From: Salvator merianae
Taxonomy: Eukaryota; Chordata; Lepidosauria; Squamata; Teiidae
Reading direction: 5' to 3'
DNA: 64,000 nt
NCBI GenBank assembly: GCA_003586115.2
Contig: QVOM02000073.1
Coordinates: 26,198,427-26,262,426, forward strand
Made by a program: the position numbers and the translations under genes. Shown in pieces: positions 34,741 through 44,030 of the stretch. The notes beneath the pieces were generated by a model, which was given only the letters and a program-made list of their open reading frames with translations, ran no database searches and was not told the origin of the DNA. The number at the start of each line of letters is the position of its first letter. Position 1 is the stretch's first letter.

Positions 34741-34895
34741 TATCAGGCTATGTAGATGGAACTTTAGACTGTAAGTCTGAGGGCAGGCTGCTGCCTTACT
34801 AACAGTGCAAGCCACTCTGGGAGCCCTTCAGAGGCTGAGGGGCAGGATAAAACTCTACTAAATACATAAATAAATAACAAACAGACTAAAGCTGT
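34741..34895 (+). repeat. Retroposon 3' tail (L2-like)
   Basis: TAGACTGTAAGTCTGAGGGC, then GCCACTCTGGGAGCCC and GGGGCAGGATAAAACT, ending in a (AAAT)-like tail. This order is typical of L2/CR1-type 3' UTRs in reptiles. No coding part is attached. Confidence 0.6.
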
Positions 34896-35405
34896 GGAAT
34901 CCTGGGGAAGCAATGTGATATTTAGAATTTAATGAGCATTGTAGGATCTTAAGTGCTTCAAATCTAATAATTTCTTTTAGAATGCCAGCAGTCAAAAACA
35001 AAAGAAAAGAAAAGAAACACTGGCACATCCTAGGGAAGAGGTTATTTTAGAAATTTAATTATTTTATTTAATTTATTTAACTTAATTTAAAATAATGATA
35101 TGGAATTCTTCAACAAATATGGCTGTGTTGGTTGACAAAATAATACAATTAACAACAATTAAAATACTTAAACAAAAACACAATTAAAACATAACTCCCA
35201 TCATCCATGTTCAACTGAGTGATCACATTAGCAAATAGGTCTGGGTACAGAACTATAATTATTATCAACAAATTTGGTACATACCCCTAGTCTGTTGTCC
35301 CATTTTAAGGGCTTTGTTTTTCAGTATTTTAAACTTGCTCCAGTTGTAACCAGAGCAGTTCCTTCAACTGGAACAATCTTTCAGTAGGCAGCTCCACACA
35401 ACAAC
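34896..35405. other. Non-coding, AT-rich
   Basis: TTTAATTTATTT-rich stretch near 35055-35090; nothing else supported. Confidence 0.4.
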
Positions 35406-35408
35406 CTA

Positions 35409-35850
35409 GGACCTGTTCACACTTAACAATGTAGAATGGTATAATCATATCATTCTATGCTGGAACAGACCCAGCTGTGCAGCAGTCATCCACACTATGA
35501 GGGCTGCAACAGCCTGGAACTGGACTTCCAGCACTTGCAGCATGGCTGCTGGCCCAACTGCTATGATAGTGGCTGCAGAAATGTCTGACTGGGAATGTGG
35601 TGCATAACTGTGCAGCCATAGCTGCAGCTGCACCATACCATGGTTGTCAGCATTCGCACCTGGAAGCAGATGCGAACACTGCTGACTGGGAACTCCCAGT
35701 CAAGCTGTGAACAGTAATTTAGTTGTCGACAGCTAGTAGTGTTTGGAACCATCTGCAGATGCTTCTGAATGCTGGAGCCGCCGCAGAATGCAGATGCATT
35801 GTGCTAGTGAGTGTGCGGATGCTCAGTAGCATGTAAGTGTGAACAGGCCC
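35409..35850. mobile_element. Harbinger-like non-autonomous element, 442 bp
   Basis: TIR GGRCCTGTTCACACTTA at both ends (left GGACC..., right end inverted GGGCC...). CTA flanks at 35406-35408 and 35851-35853 are a 3-bp target duplication. Interior homologous to 12960-13265. A subterminal near-palindrome (AGAATGGTATAATCAT and inverse) sits at 35430-35460. No transposase. Confidence 0.85.
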
Positions 35851-35853
35851 CTA

Positions 35854-36533
35854 ATCACTACATTCTTCAATAAATTCAGCTTCCAGACCAACTTTAAGGA
35901 CAGTTCCACATAGCAGATCATATGTATGCATGTATACATTTTTTTTTCTTTTAATGTTAGGATTATACTCTGCCCTTCAGCATAGTTCAAGGGCAGCATA
36001 CAAAATAAAACTATAAAACTGTAAGAATAAGACAATATGATAGTAAAATACTAGATAACTATAAAGAAGAGATTACCTACTCTCTTATATAAAGCACAAT
36101 ACAGTCAACAACTTGAGCAACACTGTTATTAGATACTCCCAAACACTGTGAGGGGCAAAAATATTGCCATCTATAGAAAACCTGGGTTAGAGAAATCATG
36201 GAGGTCCATTTACCAATGTAAGATGATGCTGTAGAAAAGAGACTCAGCCAATCAATATAGGTCTATAGGATTGTGGAAGGGGTAGCCCAGATTATCAATA
36301 AGTCAGTGACACTGTGGAGAAGAAGCCAGTATAAGTCAGCAGCCTTCAGAATCAGAGGTAGTGCAAGAATATCTGGTAACAGGTTTATGACATACAGATG
36401 CTAGAGGAATGTGTCAGTGGAACTTTGCAAAGAGAGTTGAATCTGAAACAAAGATCCCAAGGCTTGTCCAGTTGGATGTGGTATATTAAAGACATATGTA
36501 GTCTAGGTGATTAGACCCTTCCACAGAGACGTT
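35854..36533. other. Non-coding, no recognised element
   Basis: AT-rich; nothing supported. Confidence 0.4.
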
Positions 36534-37090
36534 GGGCCTGTTCACACTACAGCGGTAGTCCGTTCTTATCCGTTCACTGGAACGGAGGCTTCGCACTGCC
36601 GCGGGTGCACACCTCACCCGATCCGAACCATGTCGTACCCAATTCGTACCTGATCCTGGGTAAGGCTAGACAAGTAAAAGGTTGTCTTCATTCCGACTTG
36701 CGCGATGGAGTGAAGATCGGGGTAGGTGCTATCGCACTCCCGACCGCGTTTGAAATGGCGGCGGGGCAGGGTTGGCGCAGCTGCGCATGCGTGGTCCGGT
36801 GCTTCATACCCCGGTCCAGTGCTTCGTGCCCGGGATAGCCCTTTGGGCATGGCAGCCTAGCTGCCGTTACGAAGCCAGCTCCGTAAGGAGCCCTCTGGTT
36901 ACGAAGCGGAACTCGATGGTATGGAGTGCGGTACCTAACTAGTGGATGCCATCCGCACTGTTCCCTCTGCTGGTCAACTTTGGGTCCGTTCCTCTGGCTG
37001 GGAGTGCAAATGACAGCCAGCGTTCTCCAACCTCTCTGGTCCGAAGCCAACTACTGGGAATGGTCTACCGAGCTCAGTGCGAACAGGTAC
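36534..37090. mobile_element. CpG-rich TIR element related to the Harbinger-like group, 557 bp
   Basis: The left end GGGCCTGTTCACACT and the right end (inverted) GTACCTGTTCGCACT are related, and both continue into a CGGTAG-N-CC-R-TTC block. The interior differs from 35409-35850 and is rich in CpG (for example ATGGCGGCGGGG near 36757), in sharp contrast to its flanks. Flanking GTT and ATT only partly match. Overlapping frames on both strands are a by-product of GC content. A CpG-island caller would probably flag it, but the TIRs argue for a young mobile element. Confidence 0.65.
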
Positions 37091-37869
37091 ATTGTGGCCA
37101 GAAAGCAACTTTAATATTAGGAACATGCTGTTGCCCTCCTAAGTAAACTCCTGAAAAAGATTGGCATTTGGAAAAGAGGTGATGGAGGTATCCAAACAAT
37201 GAAAGGTTGTTATAATGGGTGTCTTCAAAACCCCTCATATTGACTGGATGAACTTTTGTTCAACTCATGAAAAAGACATAACATTCCTGAATATGCTAAA
37301 TGATTGTTCCTTAGAATAGATAGTTATGGAATCAACCAGGGAGGAAAGGATCCTGTACTTAATCCAGAGTAACATTCAAGATCTGGTGCAAGGTGTCAAT
37401 ATAGTTGATCCAATAGGGTATATTGACCACAATGTTATAATATTGACCACAATGTTATAATATTCAACATACATATAGTCAGGAAATTGCCAATAAAATC
37501 CAGCACAGAAACCTTAAGTATTTATAAAGGAAACTTCCTCAAAATGAGAAAACCAGTAACAAGGAATTGAAAGAGGAAGTTAGGAGAGTCCAATCACTCC
37601 AAAAGTGCATGGAAACTATTTATAGCCACAACAGTAGAATTTCAATTAGAATGTTTATTTATGACAAGAAAGGCAATGCCAAGTCCAAAACGACACCAGT
37701 GTGTCTTACAAATGCAGAATGGGAAATCATTAAAAGGAAGAAAAACTCTTTCAGAAAATTGAAGACTTGCCTAAACGAGAAGAACAGAAAGGAACATAAA
37801 TTCTGGAAGAGGAAATGCAAGACAGTAATTAGGAATGCTAAGAAGGATTTTTAGCACATTGCTAAAAAC

Positions 37870-38697
37870 TAGGGATGTGCACGAAGGCACTTTTCCCTTT
37901 TCGCTTCGCAGGACTGCGAAGCTCCTAGGCTTCGTTTTCGTGTGACAGACTGGGGGGGGGATGAGAGAGAGGTGAGCGCCATCTGAAGCAGAGAAATCAA
38001 GGCGAAAAGGTCTTCCGTTCGCCTTGATTTCTGCTTCCGATGGCGCAGCGCGCTCTCTCACTCCCGCCGCAGTCTGTCAGTCTGATGACAGACTGGGGGG
38101 GGGGTGAGAGAGAGGCGAGCGCCATCTGAAGCAGAGAAATCAAGGCGAAAAGGTCTTCCGTTCGCCTTGATTTATCTGCTTCCGATGGCGCAGCGCGCTC
38201 TCTCACTCCCGCCGCAGTCTGTCAGTCTGATGACAGACTGGGGGGGGGGGATGAGAGAGAGGCGAGCGCCATCTGAAGCAGAGAAATCAAGGCGAAAAGG
38301 TCTTCCGTTCGCCTTGATTTATCTGCTTCCGATGTCTGCTGGCTGCCTCATTCACCCTAGGCTGTCAGCGCTCGCGCTGACAGCCTAGGGGGGGTGAGTC
38401 AGTGAGGGGAAGAGAAGGAAAATCAACGGGAAGGGAATCCCTCCCTTCCGTTGAATTTTCTGCACTTCCACTCGCTGCTGGTTGGCTGATTCACCCTAGG
38501 CTGTCAGCGCCAGCGCTGACAGCCTAGAGAGGTGAGACTTTGGCAAATTGCGAAGGTCCCGAAATACTTCGAAAAATTGAGGGACCTTCGCAATTCGCAT
38601 TCGTGATTTCTGGTGCCCTTCGCATTCGATGCGAAGGGCATGGAATCACGAAATTCGATCGAAAATCGAATGCCACGAAGCTTCGTGCAAACCCCTA
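37870..38697. mobile_element. hAT-like palindromic element, 828 bp, inserted in CR1
   Basis: TIR TAGGGATGTGCACGAAG on the left and, inverted, TAGGGGTTTGCACGAAG on the right; exact 8-bp target duplication CTAAAAAC at 37862-37869 and 38698-38705. Inside: 2.7 tandem copies of a 143-145-bp unit starting at 37943, 38086 and 38231, each an imperfect palindrome with roughly 60-bp arms; then further hairpins at about 38354-38393, 38420-38459, 38493-38528 and 38547-38595. Strongly CpG-rich, unlike its surroundings. No transposase coding; the frames on both strands are palindrome artefacts. Confidence 0.9.
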
Positions 38698-39190
38698 CTA
38701 AAAACAGCAGAAGGAATAATGAAATTTTCTTTAAGTACATCAGAAGTAGGAATCCTATCAGGAAAGTAGTGAGACCACTGGATGACAACAGACAGAAAGG
38801 GAAAATTAAAGGGGAAATGGGGATTGCAGAGAGACTAATTTAATTATTTGCTTATGTTTTCACTGAGGAAGGCAGAGGGCATATGTCTGCAGGGAGGGAG
38901 TCAGAAGAATTAAATTAGATAGAGATAACTAGATCTGGCTGATCTTCTAGCAAACTTATATAGTTTTTCCCTAAGATCAGCTCTGGCCTGGAAACTGGAA
39001 GAAAGAAAATGTAATTCTGATTTTCAAAAAAAGATCCAGGTGTGAAATTACAGACCAATCAGATTAACATCAGTTCCAGGTACAATGATAGAAACCATAA
39101 TAAAGGATAAAATTGATACACAGAAAGAGGAGCAAGAAATACTGAAGGAAATCAGTGTGTCTTCTGCGAGGGTAAATCCTGTGTTATTTT

Positions 39191-39715
39191 TTGGGGAGTG
39201 TCAATAAGCACGTTATCTATTTAGACTTTCAGAAGGATTTTTACACTCATCAAAGGCACCTGAATACACTCATAAGAGGGAAGGTTCTGTCCTCGATGGG
39301 TAACAGGTTAAAGGCCAGGAAACAGAGAGAAGTAATAAATGGACAATTTTTAAAATTGAAAGAAATAAAAAGTGATGTCTCCCAAGGTTCAGCATTGGGA
39401 CCTGTGCTTTTTAATTTATTCGTATTTTCAAGGCTTTGGACTGTAATAAATTCACTGACTATTTTTTCCATAAATGATCCAGAAGTAGGTATAAACGGTG
39501 AGCTAGCAAAATTTGCTAATAGCACCAAATTATTCAAGGTAGTGGAAACTGAAAGAGTTAATAAAGAGCTCCAGAAGGACCTCTTGACATTGGAGGAGTG
39601 GGCAACCAAGGGGCAAATGAAGTTCAATGTTTCTAAGTGCAATGTTTTGCACATTTGGTTAACCCACCCTTTCTGTGACAGATCAGGAGAGGGACCTTGG
39701 AGTTCTGTTAGATAG
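39191..39715 (+). pseudogene. CR1 reverse transcriptase remnant, catalytically dead
   Basis: A 174-codon open stretch showing V-S-Q-G-S-A-L-G-P-V-L-F-N-L-F and L-A-K-F-A-N-S-T-K-L-F. In active CR1 the latter is F-A-D-D-T-K, so both catalytic aspartates at 39518-39523 are replaced (N and S). About 16 extra residues separate N-L-F from I-N-D, a local insertion of roughly 48 bp. The first codons are not a genuine start; the frame enters mid-domain. Confidence 0.85.
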
Positions 39716-40238
39716 TTGTCGACGTTCACTCAGTGTACATTGTGGAAATTGGAAAAATGGAGAGAAAAATTTGAGGGGATCTGTCTGAAGTTTACAAAAT
39801 CATGCATGGTGTAGAAAAGGTGGATAGTGAAAAAAATGTGTGTGTTGCTTAGCAGTAAAACCAGGGAGTACTCTATGAAGCTGCTAGACAGAAAAGTTAG
39901 GAATGATGAGTCAAATTTCCTTAACCTATGATCTATGGAATGTTTTACCAAAGCAAGTGGTGACAACCACCTGTCTGGGTGGCTTTAAGAAGTGACTGGA
40001 CAAATTCATGGAAGACAGCTGTATCAATGGCTACTATAATGGATGCTTAGGTACTGTGACTGGGCTGGAGAGACAGGCAGAATTCCTCTAAGGTCATTTT
40101 CAGGGACTCAAGAGCAGATGAGTGTTTTGTTCTTGTCTGCTGATTGAGAATGCACAGAAGCAAATGGTGGGCCACTGTGAAAGACAGGGTGGTGGACTAG
40201 ATGGGTTGTGGTCTGATCCAATAGGACTTCTCTATAAT

Positions 40239-40262
40239 TATCTTTCTATCTGTCTATCTATC
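40239..40262. repeat. Short imperfect (TCTA)n run at the CR1 tail
   Basis: CTATCTGTCTATCTATC lies directly between the plus-strand CR1 3' end and the minus-strand CR1 fragment. Confidence 0.7.
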
Positions 40263-40287
40263 ATCTGTCGTCCATCACTGATGCTTT

Positions 40288-40430
40288 TTAAGAACATAAG
40301 AGGATCCCTGCTGGATCTGGCCACAGTCCATCTAGTCCAGCATCCTGTCTCATACAGTGGCCCACCAATTGTTTCTGGGCATTCTCATGCAGAATATGAA
40401 GCCAAACATTCATCTGCTCTTCTTTTTTCT
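40288..40430 (-). mobile_element. CR1-type 3'-end fragment, opposite orientation
   Basis: AAGAACATAAGAGGATCC followed by TCTAGTCCAGCATCCTG and CAGTGGCCCACCA is the reverse complement of the CR1 3' end just upstream (40145-40215), so two CR1 tails meet here. It matches 23540-23690. Confidence 0.75.
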
Positions 40431-42712
40431 GTATGGTTTATTATCACTTCACTACTATACATACTGGCTTTTCCACCAGCCACAGAAAAGCAAAACTATG
40501 CTGGAAAAAAAGTGTCATACAAATGGTGTCACATTTTCTTGTCCACATATAAGAAAACTGGATTATGCAAAGACAACTGCAACACAGTCTGATCTTGAAA
40601 ATGCATGAGTCACTATAACTAGACTATCTCTATTGTAGGACAGGTGCAGACATTGAACCAGATGACATTGGTAAATGACCCAAATTACTGATTTTCTATT
40701 GGCAAGGATTTTAGTTTTTTTGAAGGAAATTAGATATTCCCAATGTATCTTTTGGATTATGGAATGTGAGTACTTGGATTCATTACATTCTCCTGCACAC
40801 AGAGACAAAAACTGTGATCAGACACATTTAAAGGGATGACTTCTGGGCAAATTTAAGGCTTTAGGGACAGACAAATATATAAAAATGCCTCACAACATCC
40901 TGAAGTCTCTGAATGTGCACCCCTTTCTCAGACAGAAAATAGTCACTCCAAGGGCAGTTCAATGTTTGGATCAAATTGGGTGGGAAGCTATAGAGGCTGC
41001 TCAGCCAATCCCAGCCTGAGAACAGCTCCTAAGTACTTGTCACAGAAGACAAAGATTTTTTTTTATTTTTTTTTCAGGCATTTACTTTGAAAACTATGTG
41101 ACACACTTCTTTTCTATGTCTGCAGACAGGTGATCCTTGGAAGATGGGTGACTGAATAAAGCCCTGTCTGATTGCACCTCAAGTTAGTTTTAATGATACA
41201 GACAAGGAGAATGATTTGTGAATGAGATATACAATATGAACTACATAATTCTTATAGTAGTAAGTTAGATCTTAATATATCACATTATATAGTTTATCAT
41301 ACCAACAGCAACGTTAACATCATTTTTACTGAAGCATCCATTGTTTATAATTCATAAACTTCAATTGATAATTTTACTTAGTTCACCTGTATGTTAATTC
41401 TATGAGTACTTTATAACATAAACTCATATAATTAATTATAATAATATAATAGTTTCAGAATTGTGCTTAATAACAGAGTAAACAATGGCTTGATTTTGTT
41501 TTGCTTGGTTTCATAAACATGGCTGAATTCAAAGTTATAAAACAGTATATTTAGTTCTTTCATCTACAGCAGAAGGTGACTTCTTTGTTTTCACTTTCTG
41601 AGTCTGTCTTTCATTAACTCTCTTTCTGTCCCTTCCTTTTATCTCAGAAAAAAACCCTATCCTTTATCCTCCCAAATGCACTTATCTATATTTCACCTCA
41701 CAAAGAATGGAAAAGCTACTGTGATCTCTCCACAGATATTTATATCTATACATACCTACCAAAAAGAAAGTAAATTTCAAAGAATGTTTCTACTTTAGTT
41801 ATCTGATACTCACCATAATGCCCAACCTGTTTATTTGTTTGATATATAATGTATTTATAAATGTGGTTTTATTGTTTTAAACTTCTATGTTTTCGCTCAT
41901 TCCAACTCCATTGCCTATTATACATCCTGCAACGTATGGATGTATAGAACTGATCATTCCATGAAAACACACCTATACAATTTTGAAAATGACTGTGGCT
42001 GCACCAACAAACAATAAAAAAAGGCTCAAAAATGGCTTAGAGATGGTATCATTCACACACAAGTATCTCTAATCCACATTATAAACCAGGAAAAAATAAC
42101 TTCCAAAGTGTATTACCTAGCCTTTAATGTGGATTAGAAGTAGGAAGGAGGACTAGCATCCAAACACTGCCACCTGTAAGTCACTTTGAGAGGCTATTTG
42201 TGTGTGTGGTTGCAGCCTACATGTGACTTTTCACTTTAGAAAACAGTAGTTTACAAGCTTCAAGTCTTCTGTATGACAAGCAAGTTTAAGATACATTTCC
42301 CCAAGGATATCGCTGGTACATAAGAGATTACATGCACAGGACAATTTTGCACTCTCCAGTATACTGGACCAGGCAAGCATGCCAGGAGCTACACTTCAGC
42401 GCCCTGGTGCAGTTTAAAAGAGGTCTGTCAGGTCCTCCCTACACTAGTATGTGGAAGGGAGGCTCCTAGCAAATTTGTTGGTCCAATATGCCAACCAGTA
42501 CAGAATCTCCTCTCTCACACATCTCTTCCCACTTCATTTTTTATCATCTAATTTCTGGAATTATAGGGATGGCACAAAAGGAAACTTCATGGAACTTTTC
42601 AGGGGTTTTTTTGGGGGGGAGGGGGGAATCTTTTTTTTTTTTTTTGAGTCACATGTTCCATGACTCACAGCTACAGAGAAACTGTAGTTTAAAATTAGAA
42701 TATTTCCAAAAT
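40431..42712. other. Non-coding; AT-rich core at 41240-41480
   Basis: The stretch from about 41240 to 41480 is strongly AT-rich. The frame at 40122-40592 overlaps CR1 tails and is not a gene. No other element recognised. Confidence 0.4.
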
Positions 42713-42715
42713 CTG

Positions 42716-43441
42716 GGGTGTGTTCAGACTAGTGATTTTTAAAATTGCCTGCATAAGAGGAGTGAAGAATTCCTGGCAACACAGGAAAAAAAAGCCTTCC
42801 ACACACAGTTACCTGATTAGGCAATTCAGGGATCTAACATCACAGCCTGAAAAGGGTGCTGCTCCCTGATTGGTCACTTCCTGCCTCTCTGCTGAAACAG
42901 TTTCCAAGTCCTTACTCCTTAACTGCCAGGGTTTTTCTGTTTGCAAAGGAAACGTCAAGTCTCTCTCTCCCCTCTTCTCCAATTCCCTGATGCTTTAGTG
43001 AAAGTTCCACATGAGGCATCGGGGAAGGAGGGAGGGGAAACTTGCTGGCATGGGAAAACTTTTCAAACACCTATCCTACCTTCTGTACTTTAAAAAAGCA
43101 CACTGGACTTTAGTGGTGAGGTGCTCTCTCCCATGCCTCACAAGTCTTTTTTTTTAAGTACAGAAGGCAGGATAGGAGTTTGAAAAGTTTCCCTGGACTG
43201 ACAAGAGCTCACTGGTGCCCCTCCCTTCCTGTGCTATTGTCCTACAGGTTCCTGCAAGACTCTGATTGGTGCCCCCCTCTCCTCACTAATGTGACCTGAG
43301 AGCACTGAAGAGGTGAATGTGGAAGAGTCGACCCAGGCAGCTGCAGAGAGGCATGAGGGCGACTTCCAGGTGAGGCTTTTATGGACTCCCTGGCTTACGT
43401 GTGCTTGGAAGGCTACTAAAATAGCAAGTCTGAACACAACC
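42716..43441. mobile_element. Foldback-type TIR element, 726 bp
   Basis: Ends GGGTGTGTTCAGACT and, inverted, GGTTGTGTTCAGACT; flanking CTG at 42713-42715 and 43442-43444 is consistent with a 3-bp target duplication. A second, internal inverted repeat pairs about 43055-43102 with 43142-43192 (core CTTCTGTACTT and its complement), so the middle can fold into a hairpin. No coding region. Class unresolved; Harbinger-like is possible from the 3-bp duplication. Confidence 0.75.
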
Positions 43442-43444
43442 CTG

Positions 43445-43829
43445 GACTTCCCAAAATTACTGTTTTTCTTTGATCATTGAATTACAATTGATATATAGTA
43501 CATCCAAATTAAAAAGTAGACTAACAATAAGACAATAACAGTAAGACTAACAGTAAGCTATTAATACAAGGACAACAACAGTTCCCGTTACTTTTTTTAT
43601 AGGTTTAATATCTGGAGTTAGTTCTGCATCTGTCTGCGGATTCATTTATCACATTCTCTGGGTATTCATTTATTATATCTTTCCCTTGGTAATTAACATA
43701 TAATATTATATCAATTTCTGTAAAAGTTATGTCTTTGATGGAAAAAATAAAATCTTGGGAATGTCAGAGGACATAACAGAGACATATGATTTATGTTTGC
43801 TGCATTGTTTCAAAATCAGTTCTCAGTGG
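43445..43829. other. Non-coding, AT-rich
   Basis: Nothing supported. Confidence 0.4.
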
Positions 43830-44030
43830 TCGAAAGTTGAGGTTGTTGTCATTGGCAACCACTGAGCCACGGCTGGCTCCTGGCTGACTGCATGGACACC
43901 TCCATGGACACCTCTATGCAGTTTTCTTGGAAGAAGTGGTTTTCTGTTGCCTACTTCTGGGGAGAGGCTGGGGATTGAACTGGCAGCAGTTTGCTCTGCC
44001 ACTGAGTGAGTTGAGGTTCTTGATATTTTT
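43830..44030 (-). repeat. Possible tRNA-derived SINE fragment
   Basis: GGGGATTGAACTGGCAGC followed by GCTCTGCCACTGAGTGAG resembles the reverse complement of a tRNA-type B box region in reptilian SINEs. Too degenerate to name. Confidence 0.3.

Larger units (their letters stand above)
37190..40215 (+). mobile_element. CR1 LINE, decayed, from late endonuclease to 3' end
   Basis: Broken reading: endonuclease/linker phrases (N-I-Q-D-L-V-Q-G-V-N and V-D-P-I-G-Y) at about 37360-37420; a linker at 37560-37860 ending I-R-N-A-K-K-D-F; continuation after an inserted element at 38706 (F-F-K-Y-I-R-S-R); reverse transcriptase at 39190-39715; thumb/C-terminal region to about 40000; 3' end GGTGGACTAGATGG near 40192. 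A 21-bp tandem duplication sits at about 37421-37462. The element is interrupted by 37870-38697 and carries stops throughout. Confidence 0.88.

Noticed and set aside
36614..37050. Overlapping minus-strand reading frames up to 120 codons
   Set aside because: They lie in a CpG-rich TIR element, overlap in several phases and both strands, and show no protein family.
38086..38335. Tandem spaced palindromes as a CRISPR-like array
   Set aside because: Units are contiguous 143-145-bp palindromes without unique spacers, inside a bounded transposon with an 8-bp duplication, in a vertebrate-type context.
37771..38388. Repeated R-E-R-A-A-P-S-E-A frames on both strands
   Set aside because: They arise from the tandem palindromic units of the 37870-38697 element; the same peptide appears on both strands because the DNA is palindromic.
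36534..38697. CpG island promoter of a host gene
   Set aside because: Both CpG-rich blocks have inverted termini, and one has an exact 8-bp duplication; no downstream exon was found.
40122..40592. 156-codon plus-strand frame
   Set aside because: It starts in the CR1 3' end and reads through a microsatellite and an opposite CR1 tail.
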